From positions 558,001-622,000 of the forward strand of contig NZ_CP076024.1 in NCBI RefSeq assembly GCF_022788635.1: DNA of 64,000 nt, read 5' to 3'. Of the stretch, positions 1 to 10,233 are shown piece by piece. The translations under genes and the position numbers were made by a program. The notes beneath the pieces were generated by a model. It had not been told where the DNA came from, did not search any database, and saw only the letters and a list, made by a program, of their open reading frames with translations. The DNA comes from Methylobacter sp. S3L5C. Lineage in GTDB: Bacteria > Pseudomonadota > Gammaproteobacteria > Methylococcales > Methylomonadaceae. The stretch's first letter is position 1; each line of letters opens with the position of its first letter.

Positions 1-227
1 GCCGCAGCGCCATTAACCGAAAAAATCCCGGAACCGTTTTCTGCACGAATGGCATACGTGGTAAAACGTGCACCGTTATTGACATTGTAAATCTGAATCT
101 GCTCGTATTCTTTGATACCGGACAAGTCAAGAATAGTGCCGTCAATTGCGCAAGAACCCTCGTAACCCAACTCTGAACGAGTCACTGTGGCTCGATGTAA
201 CTTTGCTTTAAGCATCGTAATTTGCAT
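1..227 (-). CDS. panD: Aspartate 1-decarboxylase, partial (C-terminus outside window)
   Basis: This pyruvoyl enzyme makes beta-alanine from aspartate for pantothenate synthesis in the cytosol. The first 75 residues are present and the window edge cuts off the rest. The proenzyme processing site is visible as YEGSCAID, with Gly24-Ser25 as the expected self-cleavage pair, and [11 protein letters not shown] follows further on. I chose the ATG at 225-227 because the resulting N-terminus aligns with the usual form of the family; a second ATG four codons downstream (213-215) is possible. It lies 164 bases beyond panC on the same strand, so it may be the last gene of the pcnB-folK-panB-panC operon or have its own promoter in the gap. 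That gap (228-391) shows nothing else. Confidence 0.93.
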   Translation of the reverse strand, partial: MQITMLKAKLHRATVTRSELGYEGSCAIDGTILDLSGIKEYEQIQIYNVNNGARFTTYAIRAENGSGIFSVNGAA

Positions 228-391
228 AATAAAACACTATAAATACGTTTAGAAACCGGACATTATCCATTAATTGCAACAGTCCATCAACTTTTTAGAT
301 AGCTGACATTAACTGCTTTATAACCCGGTTCAAAAGACAAGAACTGCATTTCTTAAGCCCTGAACCTGATAACACAACCCTCAAACAACAC

Positions 392-1234
392 CTACCTAGA
401 AAAACAAATATTATCAATCAACCGCGTCTTACCCAGCTTTACTGCCGTCAATAAAACCAAATCAACATCTTCAGCAGCGGCTTTTTTTAAATCACTACTA
501 CGACACACAGAAAAATAATCCGTCTGAAAGCCTGCCTGCTGTAAAAACTGCAATGCCTCTTGCTCTATATCTGCATAAGTCTTGTTACCCGCTAAAACAG
601 CATCACGTGCCGCACATAAAACCTGATAAAGCCTTGGAGCAATTCTTTTTTCAGTATTTGTTAAATAACCGTTTCTCGAACTCATAGCCAAACCACTTGG
701 CTCTCTAACGGTATCTATGCCTGTTATCTGAACGGGGATATGCAAATCCCTAGCCATTGTTTTAATTATAGTCAATTGTTGAAAATCTTTGAGACCAAAT
801 AAAGCCCTATCCGGTTGGACTATATTGAATAATTTACAAACAACGGTGGCAACACCACTAAAATGTCCGGGTCTGGATGCGCCACAATACAGGCCTGAAA
901 GGTCGGTTACTGTGACGGTTGTTTTGGCATCGGGCGCGTAAATATCGGTAACAGCGGGTTGAAACAACAAGTCTGTGCCAACAGTTTCCAGCTTTGACCG
1001 GTCTTCACGTTCAGTACGAGGATAAGTCTCAAAATCTTCCCCTACTCCAAATTGAGTCGGATTAACAAAGATACTAACGACGACGCGGTCGGCATTTTTT
1101 TTGGCCGCACTAACCAGTTGGAGATGTCCAGCGTGCAAATTACCCATCGTTGGAACAAAAGCCACGCTTTCACCAGCTAAGCGCCATATTTTAACCGCCT
1201 CACGTAATTCGGATACGGTATTAACTATTTGCAT
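392..1234 (-). CDS. panC: Pantoate--beta-alanine ligase (pantothenate synthetase)
   Basis: Joins pantoate and beta-alanine using ATP to give pantothenate, the last step before the CoA pathway. The 280-residue length is normal. The nucleotidyl-transferase fold shows the HIGH-like motif in PTMGNLHAGH near residues 28-37, the pantoate/ATP region around ALFGLKDFQQL, and the KMSKS-like MSSRNGYL near residue 186. The ATG at 1234 lies five bases after the panB stop, so the two are translated as an operon. Together with panB, panD and folK this gives a compact vitamin-biosynthesis cluster common in gammaproteobacteria. Confidence 0.97.
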   Translation of the reverse strand: MQIVNTVSELREAVKIWRLAGESVAFVPTMGNLHAGHLQLVSAAKKNADRVVVSIFVNPTQFGVGEDFETYPRTEREDRSKLETVGTDLLFQPAVTDIYAPDAKTTVTVTDLSGLYCGASRPGHFSGVATVVCKLFNIVQPDRALFGLKDFQQLTIIKTMARDLHIPVQITGIDTVREPSGLAMSSRNGYLTNTEKRIAPRLYQVLCAARDAVLAGNKTYADIEQEALQFLQQAGFQTDYFSVCRSSDLKKAAAEDVDLVLLTAVKLGKTRLIDNICFSR

Positions 1235-1239
1235 TGGCC

Positions 1240-2055
1240 TTAGAAGCTATGTTCAGCGGTTGGAAATCGTGACTGCTTGACCGCCTGATGATAAGCATTG
1301 ATAGCCTCCTCAATACTCCCGGCGTCACCCATGAAATTTCTGGAAAAACGCGGACGCTTGCCGCTGCCGATATTGAGCATGTCGTAAAGTACCAAAACCT
1401 GACCGTCGCAAGCAACGCCGGCGCCTATACCAATAACAGGAATATCAAGCTGAATGCTTATTTCCCTGGCAAGATCCGCAGGCACACATTCCAATACCAA
1501 CAATCCGGCACCTGCTTGCTGTAATTGATGGGCATCGGCAATAATTTTTGCGGCATCAGCGGGCTCTTTGCCCTGGACTTTATAGCTGCCCAATTGATTA
1601 ATCAACTGAGGTAACAAACCCAAATGTCCACACACAGGAATACCCTGGTCAACTAAAAATCGAACAATTTCAATCCGGGCACCTTCCAGTTTAACCATTT
1701 GCGCACCACCAAGCTGTATTAATTTGGCCGCATTTTTAGCCGCAATAAGAGGCGTGGCATAACTCATGAACGGTAAATCAGCAATAATAAACGCACGATG
1801 CCTGGCAGTGCTAACACAGCGGGTATGATAAACCATATCCCTAATAGTGACAGAAAGCGTTGTCTCATGCCCCTGGATAACCATACCCAACGAATCACCC
1901 ACCAACATCATATCGACACCCACTTTGTCGATTAAGGTACTAAAACCGGCATCGTAAGCCGTTAAACAGCTTATTTTTTCACCTCGCTGTTTCATGGCAA
2001 GCAGATCATTAACCGTCAAGGGCTTTACTTTAGAATCGTAAACATATTGGTTCAT
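1240..2055 (-). CDS. panB: 3-methyl-2-oxobutanoate hydroxymethyltransferase
   Basis: Makes ketopantoate from 2-oxoisovalerate and methylene-tetrahydrofolate, the first committed pantothenate step. The 271 residues cover the full TIM-barrel enzyme. The motif LVGDSLGMV (metal-binding Asp, about residues 52-60) and the KLEGA segment are present, as is GIGAGVACDGQVLVLYDML near the C-terminus. The start codon lies one base beyond the folK stop, so translation is probably coupled. Its folate co-substrate gives a functional link with the adjacent folK. Confidence 0.97.
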   Translation of the reverse strand: MNQYVYDSKVKPLTVNDLLAMKQRGEKISCLTAYDAGFSTLIDKVGVDMMLVGDSLGMVIQGHETTLSVTIRDMVYHTRCVSTARHRAFIIADLPFMSYATPLIAAKNAAKLIQLGGAQMVKLEGARIEIVRFLVDQGIPVCGHLGLLPQLINQLGSYKVQGKEPADAAKIIADAHQLQQAGAGLLVLECVPADLAREISIQLDIPVIGIGAGVACDGQVLVLYDMLNIGSGKRPRFSRNFMGDAGSIEEAINAYHQAVKQSRFPTAEHSF

Positions 2056-2056
2056 A

Positions 2057-2560
2057 TCAATTCATCCGCCTTAATCCAGACAATGGACACTTGGCAATAA
2101 GATCGGCAATAATGCCCTTACCGGGTATAACCAGTTGTGGAGCAATTTCAAACAGCGGATACAAAACAAAAGATCGTTCATCCACGCCTTTATGAGGGAC
2201 GACCAAGTCCGGTAAATCAATAATTTGATCGCCATAAATCAAGACATCCAAATCCAGGGTTCTTGCTCCCCATCGCTCACCTATTCTTACCCGACCCTGA
2301 TCGTTTTCGATATTTTGCAAACAATGCAAAAAATCCATCGGTAATAACTCTGTTGCTACACACATAACCGCATTGACATAGTCAGGTTGATCCTGCGGCC
2401 CCATAGGTAAGCTATGATACAGACTGGAAAACGCCAATTCTTGTAAGCCGGCTATTGAAACTATTGCGGTTCGGGCTGAGATAATTTGTGCAACAGGTTC
2501 GGCAAGGTTACTACCCAAACCGATATAAGCAATAACCGGAGTTACTGGTGAATCTTTCAT
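2057..2560 (-). CDS. folK: 2-amino-4-hydroxy-6-hydroxymethyldihydropteridine pyrophosphokinase
   Basis: HPPK transfers pyrophosphate from ATP to the pterin precursor of dihydropteroate in folate synthesis. The signature segments are YIGLGSNL near the N-terminus and RWGARTLDLDVLIYGD (about residues 105-120 from this start), which carries the Mg-binding Asp pair. I chose the ATG at 2560 (protein MKDSPVTP...), which has a TTGGA-type ribosome site about 7 bases upstream. The open frame can be extended six codons to a TTG at 2578, which I think less likely. It lies between pcnB (about 65 bases upstream) and panB (one-base gap). Confidence 0.95.
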   Translation of the reverse strand: MKDSPVTPVIAYIGLGSNLAEPVAQIISARTAIVSIAGLQELAFSSLYHSLPMGPQDQPDYVNAVMCVATELLPMDFLHCLQNIENDQGRVRIGERWGARTLDLDVLIYGDQIIDLPDLVVPHKGVDERSFVLYPLFEIAPQLVIPGKGIIADLIAKCPLSGLRRMN

Positions 2561-2624
2561 AGTTAATCCAATAAGCAAGCGTTACAAAGCAAAGAGCAAA
2601 AAATAATAAATTTCGCCTTACAAC

Positions 2625-4034
2625 CTAAACCTCTTTCCCTGCATTACTTTCTTTACCATTGCTCCGGGGATTTCTTCTTCGGGATGATTTACCACCGGAT
2701 GCTTTGCGCGGAGGTTGGGTCATTTTTCTTTGTTCGTTATCATTGGCACTCTGATATTTACCCCACCACTGTACTAATTCAGGATCAACTCCACCAGTCT
2801 CTGCACGCAACAGCAGAAAATCATAACCCGCCCTAAAACGAGGATGGGTAATTAACCGACTCGGTTTAGATCCTACCCGGGCATTAAACTTTGGCTGCAA
2901 ACTCCAGACTTCGCGCATAGCCATGGTAATATGGCGCGGTAAAGCAGTACTTTTAACCTGCATCGCAATAACGTCATTGGCGGCTTCCTGGTAGGCCATG
3001 AATTCAACCAGACCATGCGCCATTTTTTCTTTAGCCCGCAACTGAACGGGCTCCCACAAGAAAGCGGCAAACAAAAAATAAGCCGTAACTGTTTTACCAT
3101 CGACTATTCTGTTATCGGAATTTTCAAGCGCTTTAATCAACAGCAATCGTGGAAAACCATTTTCCTCCTCAGACAAACAGTTTTCTGTCGCCGGAAACAA
3201 CACTTGAAACAGCCCGTAATGCCTTAACATTTCGAACGTTTGCAGTGCGTAACCGGACAAGAATAATTTGAGCGCCTCATCATACAACCGGGCAGACGGT
3301 ATGCTCGACAATAGTTCTGCCGCCTTATGCATGGCTTTTTCACAATCAGGATGTAAGTTGAAACTCAGCTTAACGGCAAAACGCACGGCCCTTAACATGC
3401 GCACCGGATCTTCACGAAAACGTGTTTCAGGATCTCCAATAAGCCTTAGCGTTGCCGCTTTATGATCAGCCATGCCGCCGACATAATCTACTACCGAAAA
3501 ATCTTTTATATTGTAGTAAAGCGCATTAACCGTAAAATCCCGACGCCAAACATCTTCTTCAATAGTTCCGTAGACATTATCACGCAACAAACGCCCTTCT
3601 TTATTAAGCACCTGTTTGTCGCTTTGCTCTTCCCCTGCGCCTCGAAAAGTCGCAACTTCAATGACCTCCCTGCCAAAATAGACATGTGCCAGGCGAAACC
3701 TGCGACCAATTAACCGACAATTACGAAATACTTTTCTAACCTGCTCAGGATCCGCATTGGTTGCAACATCAAAATCCTTCGGTTCACGACCCAACAATAA
3801 ATCACGGACGCAACCACCGACCAGGTAGGCATCGAAGCCTTCCTTTTGCAGCTTGTATAAAACCTTCAGCGCGTTTTCACTAATCTGGGCACGCGAAACA
3901 TTATGTTCCGAGCGTTGATATACTCTGACTTTCGTCGCGACTGGTTCAGCTTCATTTCTGGCTGACTTAATCAATTTTTTGAAGAAATTTAAAATGGCCT
4001 TTAACCCGGTTTGTTTTTTATTTATCGCAATCAT
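2625..4034 (-). CDS. pcnB: Poly(A) polymerase I
   Basis: Adds 3' poly(A) tails to RNA and so marks transcripts for decay. The nucleotidyltransferase domain shows VGGCVRDLLLGREPKDFDVATN (residues about 72-93) with the catalytic DFD, then the RNA-binding region RFREDPVRMLRAVRFA near residue 205. The C-terminus is basic and disordered (KASGGKSSRRRNPRSNGK), as in the E. coli protein. At 469 residues it is full length. It is the first gene of the minus-strand cluster and diverges from the small membrane-protein gene at 4202. The pcnB-folK-panB-panC order is conserved in many gammaproteobacteria. Confidence 0.96.
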   Translation of the reverse strand: MIAINKKQTGLKAILNFFKKLIKSARNEAEPVATKVRVYQRSEHNVSRAQISENALKVLYKLQKEGFDAYLVGGCVRDLLLGREPKDFDVATNADPEQVRKVFRNCRLIGRRFRLAHVYFGREVIEVATFRGAGEEQSDKQVLNKEGRLLRDNVYGTIEEDVWRRDFTVNALYYNIKDFSVVDYVGGMADHKAATLRLIGDPETRFREDPVRMLRAVRFAVKLSFNLHPDCEKAMHKAAELLSSIPSARLYDEALKLFLSGYALQTFEMLRHYGLFQVLFPATENCLSEEENGFPRLLLIKALENSDNRIVDGKTVTAYFLFAAFLWEPVQLRAKEKMAHGLVEFMAYQEAANDVIAMQVKSTALPRHITMAMREVWSLQPKFNARVGSKPSRLITHPRFRAGYDFLLLRAETGGVDPELVQWWGKYQSANDNEQRKMTQPPRKASGGKSSRRRNPRSNGKESNAGKEV

Positions 4035-4201
4035 ATCATTTGATACATTCTATCCCACAATCAATCTTCTTTTTTTTACAATACCCTTTTGAATATAGTA
4101 AAATCATTGCACTGATTTTTACAAGCATACCTTGTACATTTAAACAGATAAAAAGATCAGGCAACCATTTTTTAAACATTTGCGTAATTAACGGGATTGT
4201 T

Positions 4202-4381
4202 ATGTTCAAAAAGATTTTTAATGGCTTCATTGACCATCCACTATTAACCAGCCTTTTTGTAACAGATTTTGGCATTCTTCTGTTCCATCGGCCGCCCTTC
4301 TTGTTTTCACTTTTAATGCTGGGGACACTAATGGCGATGTGTCTATATTTTGGTCAGAAACTCGCTTTATTTAAAGTTTAA
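4202..4381 (+). CDS. Small membrane protein of unknown function
   Basis: A 59-residue protein beginning MFKKIFNGF, with one or two hydrophobic stretches (around residues 13-25 and 30-50) and no domain I recognise. I chose the ATG at 4202 over the far-upstream ATG at 4040 because a GGGA ribosome site lies 5 bases before it and the upstream extension covers the pcnB promoter region. Its stop codon TAA (4379-4381) abuts the TTG start of the RDD gene, so the two are almost certainly co-translated. The function is unknown; an accessory role to the RDD membrane protein is a guess from the coupling alone. Confidence 0.6.
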   Translation: MFKKIFNGFIDHPLLTSLFVTDFGILLFHRPPFLFSLLMLGTLMAMCLYFGQKLALFKV

Positions 4382-4846
4382 TTGTCCTCAAAAAAGAAAA
4401 CAATTTTAAAACCAGGTCAGAGCCCAGCCTCTGCACCTGGCTTTTTACGGCGCTTGGCAGCGCTAATTTACGATCTTTTTCTGCTGATTGCACTTTTGTT
4501 CCTCGCAACGGCTCTATTACTGCCATTTACTACCGGCGAAGCCGTTAGTGTCCAACAACTATTAATCTACCGTATTTATTTATTGGTCATCAGCTTCTTT
4601 TTTTATGGCTGGTTTTGGACCCATGGCGGCCAGACATTAGGCTTGCGTGCCTGGAAAATAAAAGTCCTCACGTTCGATCAAAAAACCATCAACTGGTATC
4701 AAGCTTTATTACGATTTGCTACGGCCATCGTCTCATGGAGCTTTTTTGGACTCGGCTTCCTATGGATTCTTATGGATAAGGATCAACGCAGTTGGTACGA
4801 TCATCTATCAAAAACAGCGTTGTTCTTTGATCCTCAAAAAAAGTAG
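4382..4846 (+). CDS. RDD-family membrane protein
   Basis: A 154-residue inner-membrane protein of the RDD family. Three hydrophobic segments are visible (about residues 24-48, 62-82 and 113-130). RRLAALIYDLF at residues 23-33 carries the family Arg and Asp, THGGQTLGLRAWKIKV follows the second segment, and DKDQRSWYDHLSKT closes the domain. Some family members act as cation/proton antiporters, but most are uncharacterised. The start is a TTG directly after the preceding stop, which suggests coupled translation. No substrate can be assigned from the sequence. Confidence 0.85.
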   Translation: MSSKKKTILKPGQSPASAPGFLRRLAALIYDLFLLIALLFLATALLLPFTTGEAVSVQQLLIYRIYLLVISFFFYGWFWTHGGQTLGLRAWKIKVLTFDQKTINWYQALLRFATAIVSWSFFGLGFLWILMDKDQRSWYDHLSKTALFFDPQKK

Positions 4847-4948
4847 CTCTTGACTATAGCAAGATCCGTGGTTTATTTGACAACACCACAAAAGCTTTGG
4901 TTTGTGTTGTAAAATAACTCAACGCAGCCATAAAAAATAATCAATACC

Positions 4949-6988
4949 ATGACTAACCCTTTATTGACCAATCCCACCCTACCCTTATTTTCCCAAATAA
5001 AACCCGAACATATTGAACCCGCCATCACCCAATTACTGGATGAAGCCCGTGCAACTGTAAAACAACAGCTACAAGCAACGACACAGTACACATGGAAAAA
5101 TCTGGTTGAACCACTGGAAAATGCTGAAGACCGACTTAATAAAGCCTGGTCTCCCGTTAGCCACATGAATTCTGTCGTCAATACTGATGAGCTTCGTGAG
5201 GCGTATAACGCCTGCCTGCCCAAACTCAGTGCCTACTCCACTGAAATAGGGCAAAATGAACAACTATTTAAAGCTTATCAAATTATTGCTGAAAGTGATG
5301 AGTTTGCAACGCTTGATAGTGCCCAACAAAAAATCATCCACAATGCGTTAAGAGATTTTAAATTATCAGGCGTCGATCTGGATAGCGAAAAAAAGCAACG
5401 TTACAAGGACATCAGCCAGGAATTATCACGTCTTGCCAGCAACTACGAAGAAAACCTGCTGGATTCGACCAATGCCTGGAGTAAAGTTATAAGAAATGAA
5501 CTGGATTTGGCGGGATTGCCTGATTCCGCTATGGCTCAGGCTAAGCAATCGGCGGCAAGCCAGAATGAAGAAGGCTGGCTGATAACCCTGCAATTTCCCT
5601 CCTATCAAGCGGTTATGACTTACGCCGATAATCGGGAATTACGCCATGAACATTACCAAGCATACTCGACTCGCGCTTCAGACCAAGGCCCACAGGCCGG
5701 AAAATGGGATAACAGTCCACTCATGGAGCAAATCCTGGCACTACGTCATGAAAAAGCCCAGTTGTTGGGTTTTAAAAATTACGCCGAACTGTCTCTTGCT
5801 ACCAAAATGGCCAACAAGCCTGATGAGGTCATGAATTTCCTGGAAGATTTGGCGGATAAATCCTGGCGACCTGCACGTAAAGATCTGGCGGAGTTACGTG
5901 AATTTGCCGAGCAGGAATACGGCATTAACGACCTTCAATCCTGGGACATAGGTTATTATTCGGAGAAAATGCGTCAGCATTTTTACCAGCTTTCACAAGA
6001 AGAAGTTAAAGCGTTCTTTCCCATCACCAGGGTTTTGCTCGGATTATTTGCTGTCGTAGAAAAGCTGTACGACTTAAATATAACCGAAATTGATGATTTT
6101 GACAGTTGGCATCCCGATGTGCGTTTTTTCCAGATACATGACGATACCGATGAACTTCGCGGCCGGTTTTATGTTGATCTTTATGCCCGCGCCAAAAAAC
6201 GAGGCGGTGCCTGGATGGATGATTGCGTCGGTCGTAAAAAAACCGGTGATACCACTCAAACCCCGGTCGCCTTCCTGACTTGCAACTTCACGCCGCCAAC
6301 CAGCGATACCCCGGCCTTGCTTACGCATGACGATGTTATTACCTTATTTCATGAATTTGGTCACGGCTTACACCACATGCTAACCAAGGTTGATCACCTG
6401 GGCGTCTCAGGCATTAACGGTGTTGAATGGGATGCCGTTGAATTACCCAGTCAATTTATGGAAAACTGGTGCTGGGAACAAGCTGCGCAAGGACTAATTT
6501 CAGGCCATTATCAAACCGGCGAAACGCTACCTGACACCTTGTTTAATAAAATGCTGGCGGCAAAAAACTTTCAGGCCGGCATGATTATGGTTAGACAACT
6601 TGAGTTCAGCTTGTTTGATTTTAGAATTCATCGAGATTACGACCCTGAAAAAGGCGGCCGCATCTATGAAATTCTGGAGCAAGTCAGAGACCAGATTGCT
6701 GTTATTAAACCACCCAAATTTAACCGTTTTGCCCACAGTTTTTCACATATTTTTGCCGGTGGCTATGGTGCCGGTTATTACAGCTATAAATGGGCAGAAG
6801 TCTTATCCAGCGATGCTTTTTCCTTATTTGAAGAAAAAGGTATTTTTGACCAGGAAACCGGTAAAGCTTTTTTGCGTAATATTCTTGAACAAGGCGGTAC
6901 CGAGAATGCGATGGACTTGTTTATCAAATTTCGGGGCCGCAAACCAACTATTGATGCCTTACTCAGACATAACGGCATCGCTGCATGA
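4949..6988 (+). CDS. prlC: Oligopeptidase A (M3 family zinc metallopeptidase)
   Basis: A cytosolic zinc endopeptidase that degrades short peptides, including cleaved signal peptides. At 679 residues it matches the E. coli enzyme. The thermolysin-like zinc site is [10 protein letters not shown], with His468, Glu469 and His472, followed by the third ligand region ([13 protein letters not shown]). The downstream [18 protein letters not shown] segment is the substrate-binding motif typical of the family. Its stop overlaps the start of ubiD by four bases (ATGA at 6985-6988), so the two are coupled. The functional link with ubiD is unclear. Confidence 0.96.
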   Translation: MTNPLLTNPTLPLFSQIKPEHIEPAITQLLDEARATVKQQLQATTQYTWKNLVEPLENAEDRLNKAWSPVSHMNSVVNTDELREAYNACLPKLSAYSTEIGQNEQLFKAYQIIAESDEFATLDSAQQKIIHNALRDFKLSGVDLDSEKKQRYKDISQELSRLASNYEENLLDSTNAWSKVIRNELDLAGLPDSAMAQAKQSAASQNEEGWLITLQFPSYQAVMTYADNRELRHEHYQAYSTRASDQGPQAGKWDNSPLMEQILALRHEKAQLLGFKNYAELSLATKMANKPDEVMNFLEDLADKSWRPARKDLAELREFAEQEYGINDLQSWDIGYYSEKMRQHFYQLSQEEVKAFFPITRVLLGLFAVVEKLYDLNITEIDDFDSWHPDVRFFQIHDDTDELRGRFYVDLYARAKKRGGAWMDDCVGRKKTGDTTQTPVAFLTCNFTPPTSDTPALLTHDDVITLFHEFGHGLHHMLTKVDHLGVSGINGVEWDAVELPSQFMENWCWEQAAQGLISGHYQTGETLPDTLFNKMLAAKNFQAGMIMVRQLEFSLFDFRIHRDYDPEKGGRIYEILEQVRDQIAVIKPPKFNRFAHSFSHIFAGGYGAGYYSYKWAEVLSSDAFSLFEEKGIFDQETGKAFLRNILEQGGTENAMDLFIKFRGRKPTIDALLRHNGIAA

Positions 6989-8445
6989 AATACCGCGATC
7001 TGCGTGACTTTATTAAACAGTTGGAAAAACAAGGTGAACTAAAACGGGTTATCATTCCTGTTGATCCCTATCTGGAAATGACAGAAATTTGTGACCGCAC
7101 TTTAAAGCAAGCCGGCCCCGCCTTGTTGTTTGAAAATCCAATCGGTCACAACATCCCGGTACTGGCCAACCTATTTGGTACGCCACGCCGCGTTGCCATG
7201 GGTATGGGTGCGGAATCAGTCACCGAACTGCGCGGCATTGGCCAGTTACTGGCTTACTTAAAAGAACCAGAACCACCTAAAGGCCTGAAAGACGCATGGG
7301 AGAAGTTTCCGGTATTCAAGCAAGTACTGAATATGGCCCCCAAACTGGTTTCATCACCGCCTTGCCAAGAACTGATTCGAGAAGGCGATGAAATTGATCT
7401 CGGCGATTATCCCATTCAGACTTGCTGGCCCGAAGATGCGGCACCGTTAATTACCTGGCCGCTAGTGATTACCAAAGGTCCCCATAAAGACCGGCAAAAT
7501 TTGGGCATTTATCGCATGCAAGTCATTGCAAAAAACAAAGTCATCATGCGTTGGCTGGCACATCGGGGCGGGGCGCTGGATTTTAAAGAATTCCAGGCGG
7601 CCTATCCCGGCCAGCCTTTCCCTGTTTCGGTAGCCTTAGGTGCAGATCCTGCAACCATACTTGCCGCCGTCACACCGGTACCAGACTCGCTGTCTGAATA
7701 CGCATTTGCCGGTTTATTGCGCGGCAGTAAAACAGAAGTTGCCAAATCGCTGCTTAATGATTTACGAGTACCAGCCAGTGCTGAAATTGTTCTGGAAGGA
7801 TTTATTTACCCTGATGAATTTGCCGCAGAAGGGCCTTATGGCGACCACACCGGTTATTACAACGAAGTCGCTGACTTTCCGGTATTCACTATCGAAAGAA
7901 TCACCCAGCGTCAGGCACCCATCTATCACAGCACCTATACCGGCAAGCCACCGGATGAACCTGCAATTCTGGGGCTTGCTTTAAACGAGGTATTTATACC
8001 TATCTTACAAAAACAATTTCCGGAAATTATCGATTTTTACCTGCCTCCGGAAGGCTGCTCTTACCGTATGGCGGTTATCAGCATGAAAAAGCAGTATCCA
8101 GGCCACGCCAAACGCATTATGCTGGGTACTTGGTCATATTTGCGACAATTTATGTACACCAAGTTTGTCATCGTCGTCGATGACGATATCGATGTCCGTA
8201 ACTGGCAAGATGTGATCTGGGCGATGACTACCCGTATGGATCCTGCCAGAGATTTAACCATACTGGAAAACACCCCGATTGATTACCTTGACTTTGCTTC
8301 ACCGGTTTCAGGTTTGGGCTCTAAAGTGGGCTTTGATGCGACTAATAAATGGCCGGGAGAAACCAATCGGGAATGGGGTACAACGATTGCAATGTCACCG
8401 GAAGTGATCAAAAAAGTGGATGCTATGTGGGATAAATTATTTTAA
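6985..8445 (+). CDS. ubiD: 3-octaprenyl-4-hydroxybenzoate carboxy-lyase (prFMN-dependent)
   Basis: Decarboxylates 3-polyprenyl-4-hydroxybenzoate in ubiquinone synthesis, using the prenylated flavin made by UbiX. The 486 residues cover the full UbiD fold: [21 protein letters not shown] at the N-terminus, the prFMN/metal-binding region around residues 160-190 ([17 protein letters not shown]), and the catalytic Glu segment [18 protein letters not shown] near residue 275. It starts inside the prlC stop (ATGA overlap). ubiX is not in the window. A ten-C run lies about 90 bases downstream, with no clear terminator between. Confidence 0.96.
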   Translation: MKYRDLRDFIKQLEKQGELKRVIIPVDPYLEMTEICDRTLKQAGPALLFENPIGHNIPVLANLFGTPRRVAMGMGAESVTELRGIGQLLAYLKEPEPPKGLKDAWEKFPVFKQVLNMAPKLVSSPPCQELIREGDEIDLGDYPIQTCWPEDAAPLITWPLVITKGPHKDRQNLGIYRMQVIAKNKVIMRWLAHRGGALDFKEFQAAYPGQPFPVSVALGADPATILAAVTPVPDSLSEYAFAGLLRGSKTEVAKSLLNDLRVPASAEIVLEGFIYPDEFAAEGPYGDHTGYYNEVADFPVFTIERITQRQAPIYHSTYTGKPPDEPAILGLALNEVFIPILQKQFPEIIDFYLPPEGCSYRMAVISMKKQYPGHAKRIMLGTWSYLRQFMYTKFVIVVDDDIDVRNWQDVIWAMTTRMDPARDLTILENTPIDYLDFASPVSGLGSKVGFDATNKWPGETNREWGTTIAMSPEVIKKVDAMWDKLF

Positions 8446-8535
8446 AGAAAACAGCCGGTTATTGGTAATCATGGAGTGCCAGGATAATAAAACTGCCTTG
8501 TACTCCATTAAATTGCAGGCCGAACAATTAAAATA

Positions 8536-8545
8536 CCCCCCCCCC
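8536..8545. repeat. Homopolymer run of ten C
   Basis: Ten consecutive C residues lie between the convergent ubiD and CNNM-transporter genes, four bases beyond the transporter stop. Such runs are slippage-prone, but this one is outside both coding regions. Confidence 0.9.
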
Positions 8546-8549
8546 GTAT

Positions 8550-9809
8550 TTAAACAGCTTTTTTTCTCGGCACAAACTTAACCAACTTCACGGAATGATC
8601 ATCACGTTTTATTATTTCCAAAGGGTGCCCATGCAGCTTGATACTGGTTCCTGATTCAGGAATTGTTTCCATAAACTCAAGGATAAGCCCGTTAAGTGTC
8701 TTTGGCCCTTCCGTTGGTAACGTCCATTGCATAACACGGTTTAATTCTCTAACCGTAATAGTGGCATCGACCAGATAACTACCGTCACTTTGCTTTCTGG
8801 CCGTCACATCGTCGGTGATCAATTCTCCTACTATTTCTTGTAGCAAATCATCCAGGGTAACCAATCCCTGAACATCACCATATTCATCAACAGCCAGACC
8901 TATGCGGATTTTCTCGCTTTTAAACCTGAGCATTTGTGCATGCACGGGCGTACTTTCAGGAATAAATGAAGGTTTTGTCAGTAAATTTATAATAGCTTGC
9001 TTGTCAAAATCATCCTGATTAACCAGCAACAAAACCTTTCTTAAATGTAAAAAACCCACTACCCGATCAATGCTTTTTTTATATACCGCTAACTGCGTAT
9101 GCGGACTGCTTTTGATTTGTGTAATGATGTCTTCAATGGAATCTTCCAGATTAATACCGACAATTTCATTACGGGGAGTCATAATATCTTCAACTGTCGC
9201 TGACTCAAGTTCCAGTATGCCCAATAGCATTTTTTGATAGCGCACCGGCATTAAACTTTCAGCTTCAGTAATAATGCTTTTTAATTCTTCTTTATTCAGT
9301 GAGTCATGCCGATTTTTATTAACATCAACGCCAACCAACCGCAGTAACAAGCTGACCAATAAATTAACAATCCAAACGATAGGATAAAGTATTTTCAGTA
9401 ACGGCGTATAAATCCAGGCCGCCGGGAATGCCAATAATTCCGGCTTCATTGCCGCAATAGTCTTCGGCGTCACCTCTGAGAAAATAAGCATGACAATGGT
9501 TAAAATGGCGGCGGCAATCGCTACAATCGATTCTTCATCAGCATAAAGCTTAATGGCAATGACCGTGGCAATTGAAGAGGCGAAATTATTAACAAAATTA
9601 TTACATAACAAAATCAGGCCTAACAAGCGATCCGGTCTTTTTAACAGCTTTTGTGTCTTTATTGCACCAGCATGTCTGAGTTTAACCAGATGTCTTAACC
9701 GGTAACGGTTTATCGTCATTAAAGACGTTTCTGAACCCGAAAAAAAAGCGGAAAGAATAAGCATAAGGACAAGTATGCCAAACAGCATACTAAGGGACAT
9801 ATCGTTCAA
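8550..9809 (-). CDS. CNNM/HlyC-CorC family membrane protein (DUF21-CBS pair-CorC_HlyC)
   Basis: A 419-residue inner-membrane protein resembling E. coli YfjD/CorB. The N-terminal DUF21 membrane domain (about residues 1-190) contains FFSGSETSLM near residue 23 and the conserved IFSEVTPKT near residue 114. Two CBS modules follow (about 200-330; DIMTPRNEIVGI and GDVQGLVTLDDLLQEIVGE), then a C-terminal CorC_HlyC domain (about 340-410). Family members are linked to Mg2+ or Co2+ efflux and divalent-cation homeostasis. The gene is monocistronic here, convergent with ubiD. The exact ion cannot be read from the sequence. Confidence 0.9.
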   Translation of the reverse strand: MNDMSLSMLFGILVLMLILSAFFSGSETSLMTINRYRLRHLVKLRHAGAIKTQKLLKRPDRLLGLILLCNNFVNNFASSIATVIAIKLYADEESIVAIAAAILTIVMLIFSEVTPKTIAAMKPELLAFPAAWIYTPLLKILYPIVWIVNLLVSLLLRLVGVDVNKNRHDSLNKEELKSIITEAESLMPVRYQKMLLGILELESATVEDIMTPRNEIVGINLEDSIEDIITQIKSSPHTQLAVYKKSIDRVVGFLHLRKVLLLVNQDDFDKQAIINLLTKPSFIPESTPVHAQMLRFKSEKIRIGLAVDEYGDVQGLVTLDDLLQEIVGELITDDVTARKQSDGSYLVDATITVRELNRVMQWTLPTEGPKTLNGLILEFMETIPESGTSIKLHGHPLEIIKRDDHSVKLVKFVPRKKAV

Positions 9810-9984
9810 AGAAAGTTTACTCTAGGTTATGAAAACAGTTCTAGTGTCTATGATGAGAATTTTTTGTCAAGTCTCAATCTGAAATATAGGCTAATTTATA
9901 CTTGGTAGAGCATAAATAACGCAGTAAATAACCGACCGAAGTAGCGTTTTTTGTTATTAAAAGTAACACTCCTTGCTTGCTGAT

Positions 9985-10045
9985 CTTTTTATTCATTCGC
10001 TACATTATCAAAATAACTACGTAGCCAGCTACGTGCCTGTTTTGC
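9985..10045 (-). repeat. Core copy of a dispersed palindromic repeat
   Basis: Reads CTTTTTATTCATT, then AAAATAACTACGTAG, loop CCAG, CTACGTGCCTGTTTT. The reverse complement of 32585-32650 has the same blocks in the same order with scattered differences. ACGTAG-CCAG-CTACGT forms the hairpin tip. The rest of the 424-base gap between the CNNM and cryptochrome genes (9810-10233) shows only a short palindrome (AAGCATTAAAAATGCTT near 10134) and the inverted repeat at 10182. Confidence 0.75.
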
Positions 10046-10181
10046 CATCTCACCAACCGCTCCTCCAACACTTTGATTTGTAGTTTTGTTTTTACGGCAG
10101 TAGTATTAAGTTATAGCTGACTTCTCCGAACTCAAGCATTAAAAATGCTTAAGATGGAGTACATAAAAAACGACACTATTC

Positions 10182-10227
10182 AAAGCCGGTTTCGATTAAT
10201 AACACAACATTTGCAAAAACCGGCTTT
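10182..10227 (-). terminator. Inverted repeat downstream of the cryptochrome gene
   Basis: An 11-base perfect stem (AAAGCCGGTTT, 10182-10192, pairing with 10217-10227) around a 24-base loop, seven bases beyond the cryptochrome stop. No U-run follows on the minus strand, so it may be a weak terminator or an mRNA-stabilising hairpin. Confidence 0.5.
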
Positions 10228-10233
10228 ATAGAT

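Noticed and set aside
255-266. ACCGGACATTAT shared by the panD upstream region and the mtnA/deaminase promoter (26657)
   Set aside because: Two occurrences of a 12-mer with no palindromic structure and no functional link are weak evidence for a shared operator.
4873-5223. 116-residue minus-strand frame over the prlC start
   Set aside because: It is a shadow of prlC with no ribosome site and an atypical composition.
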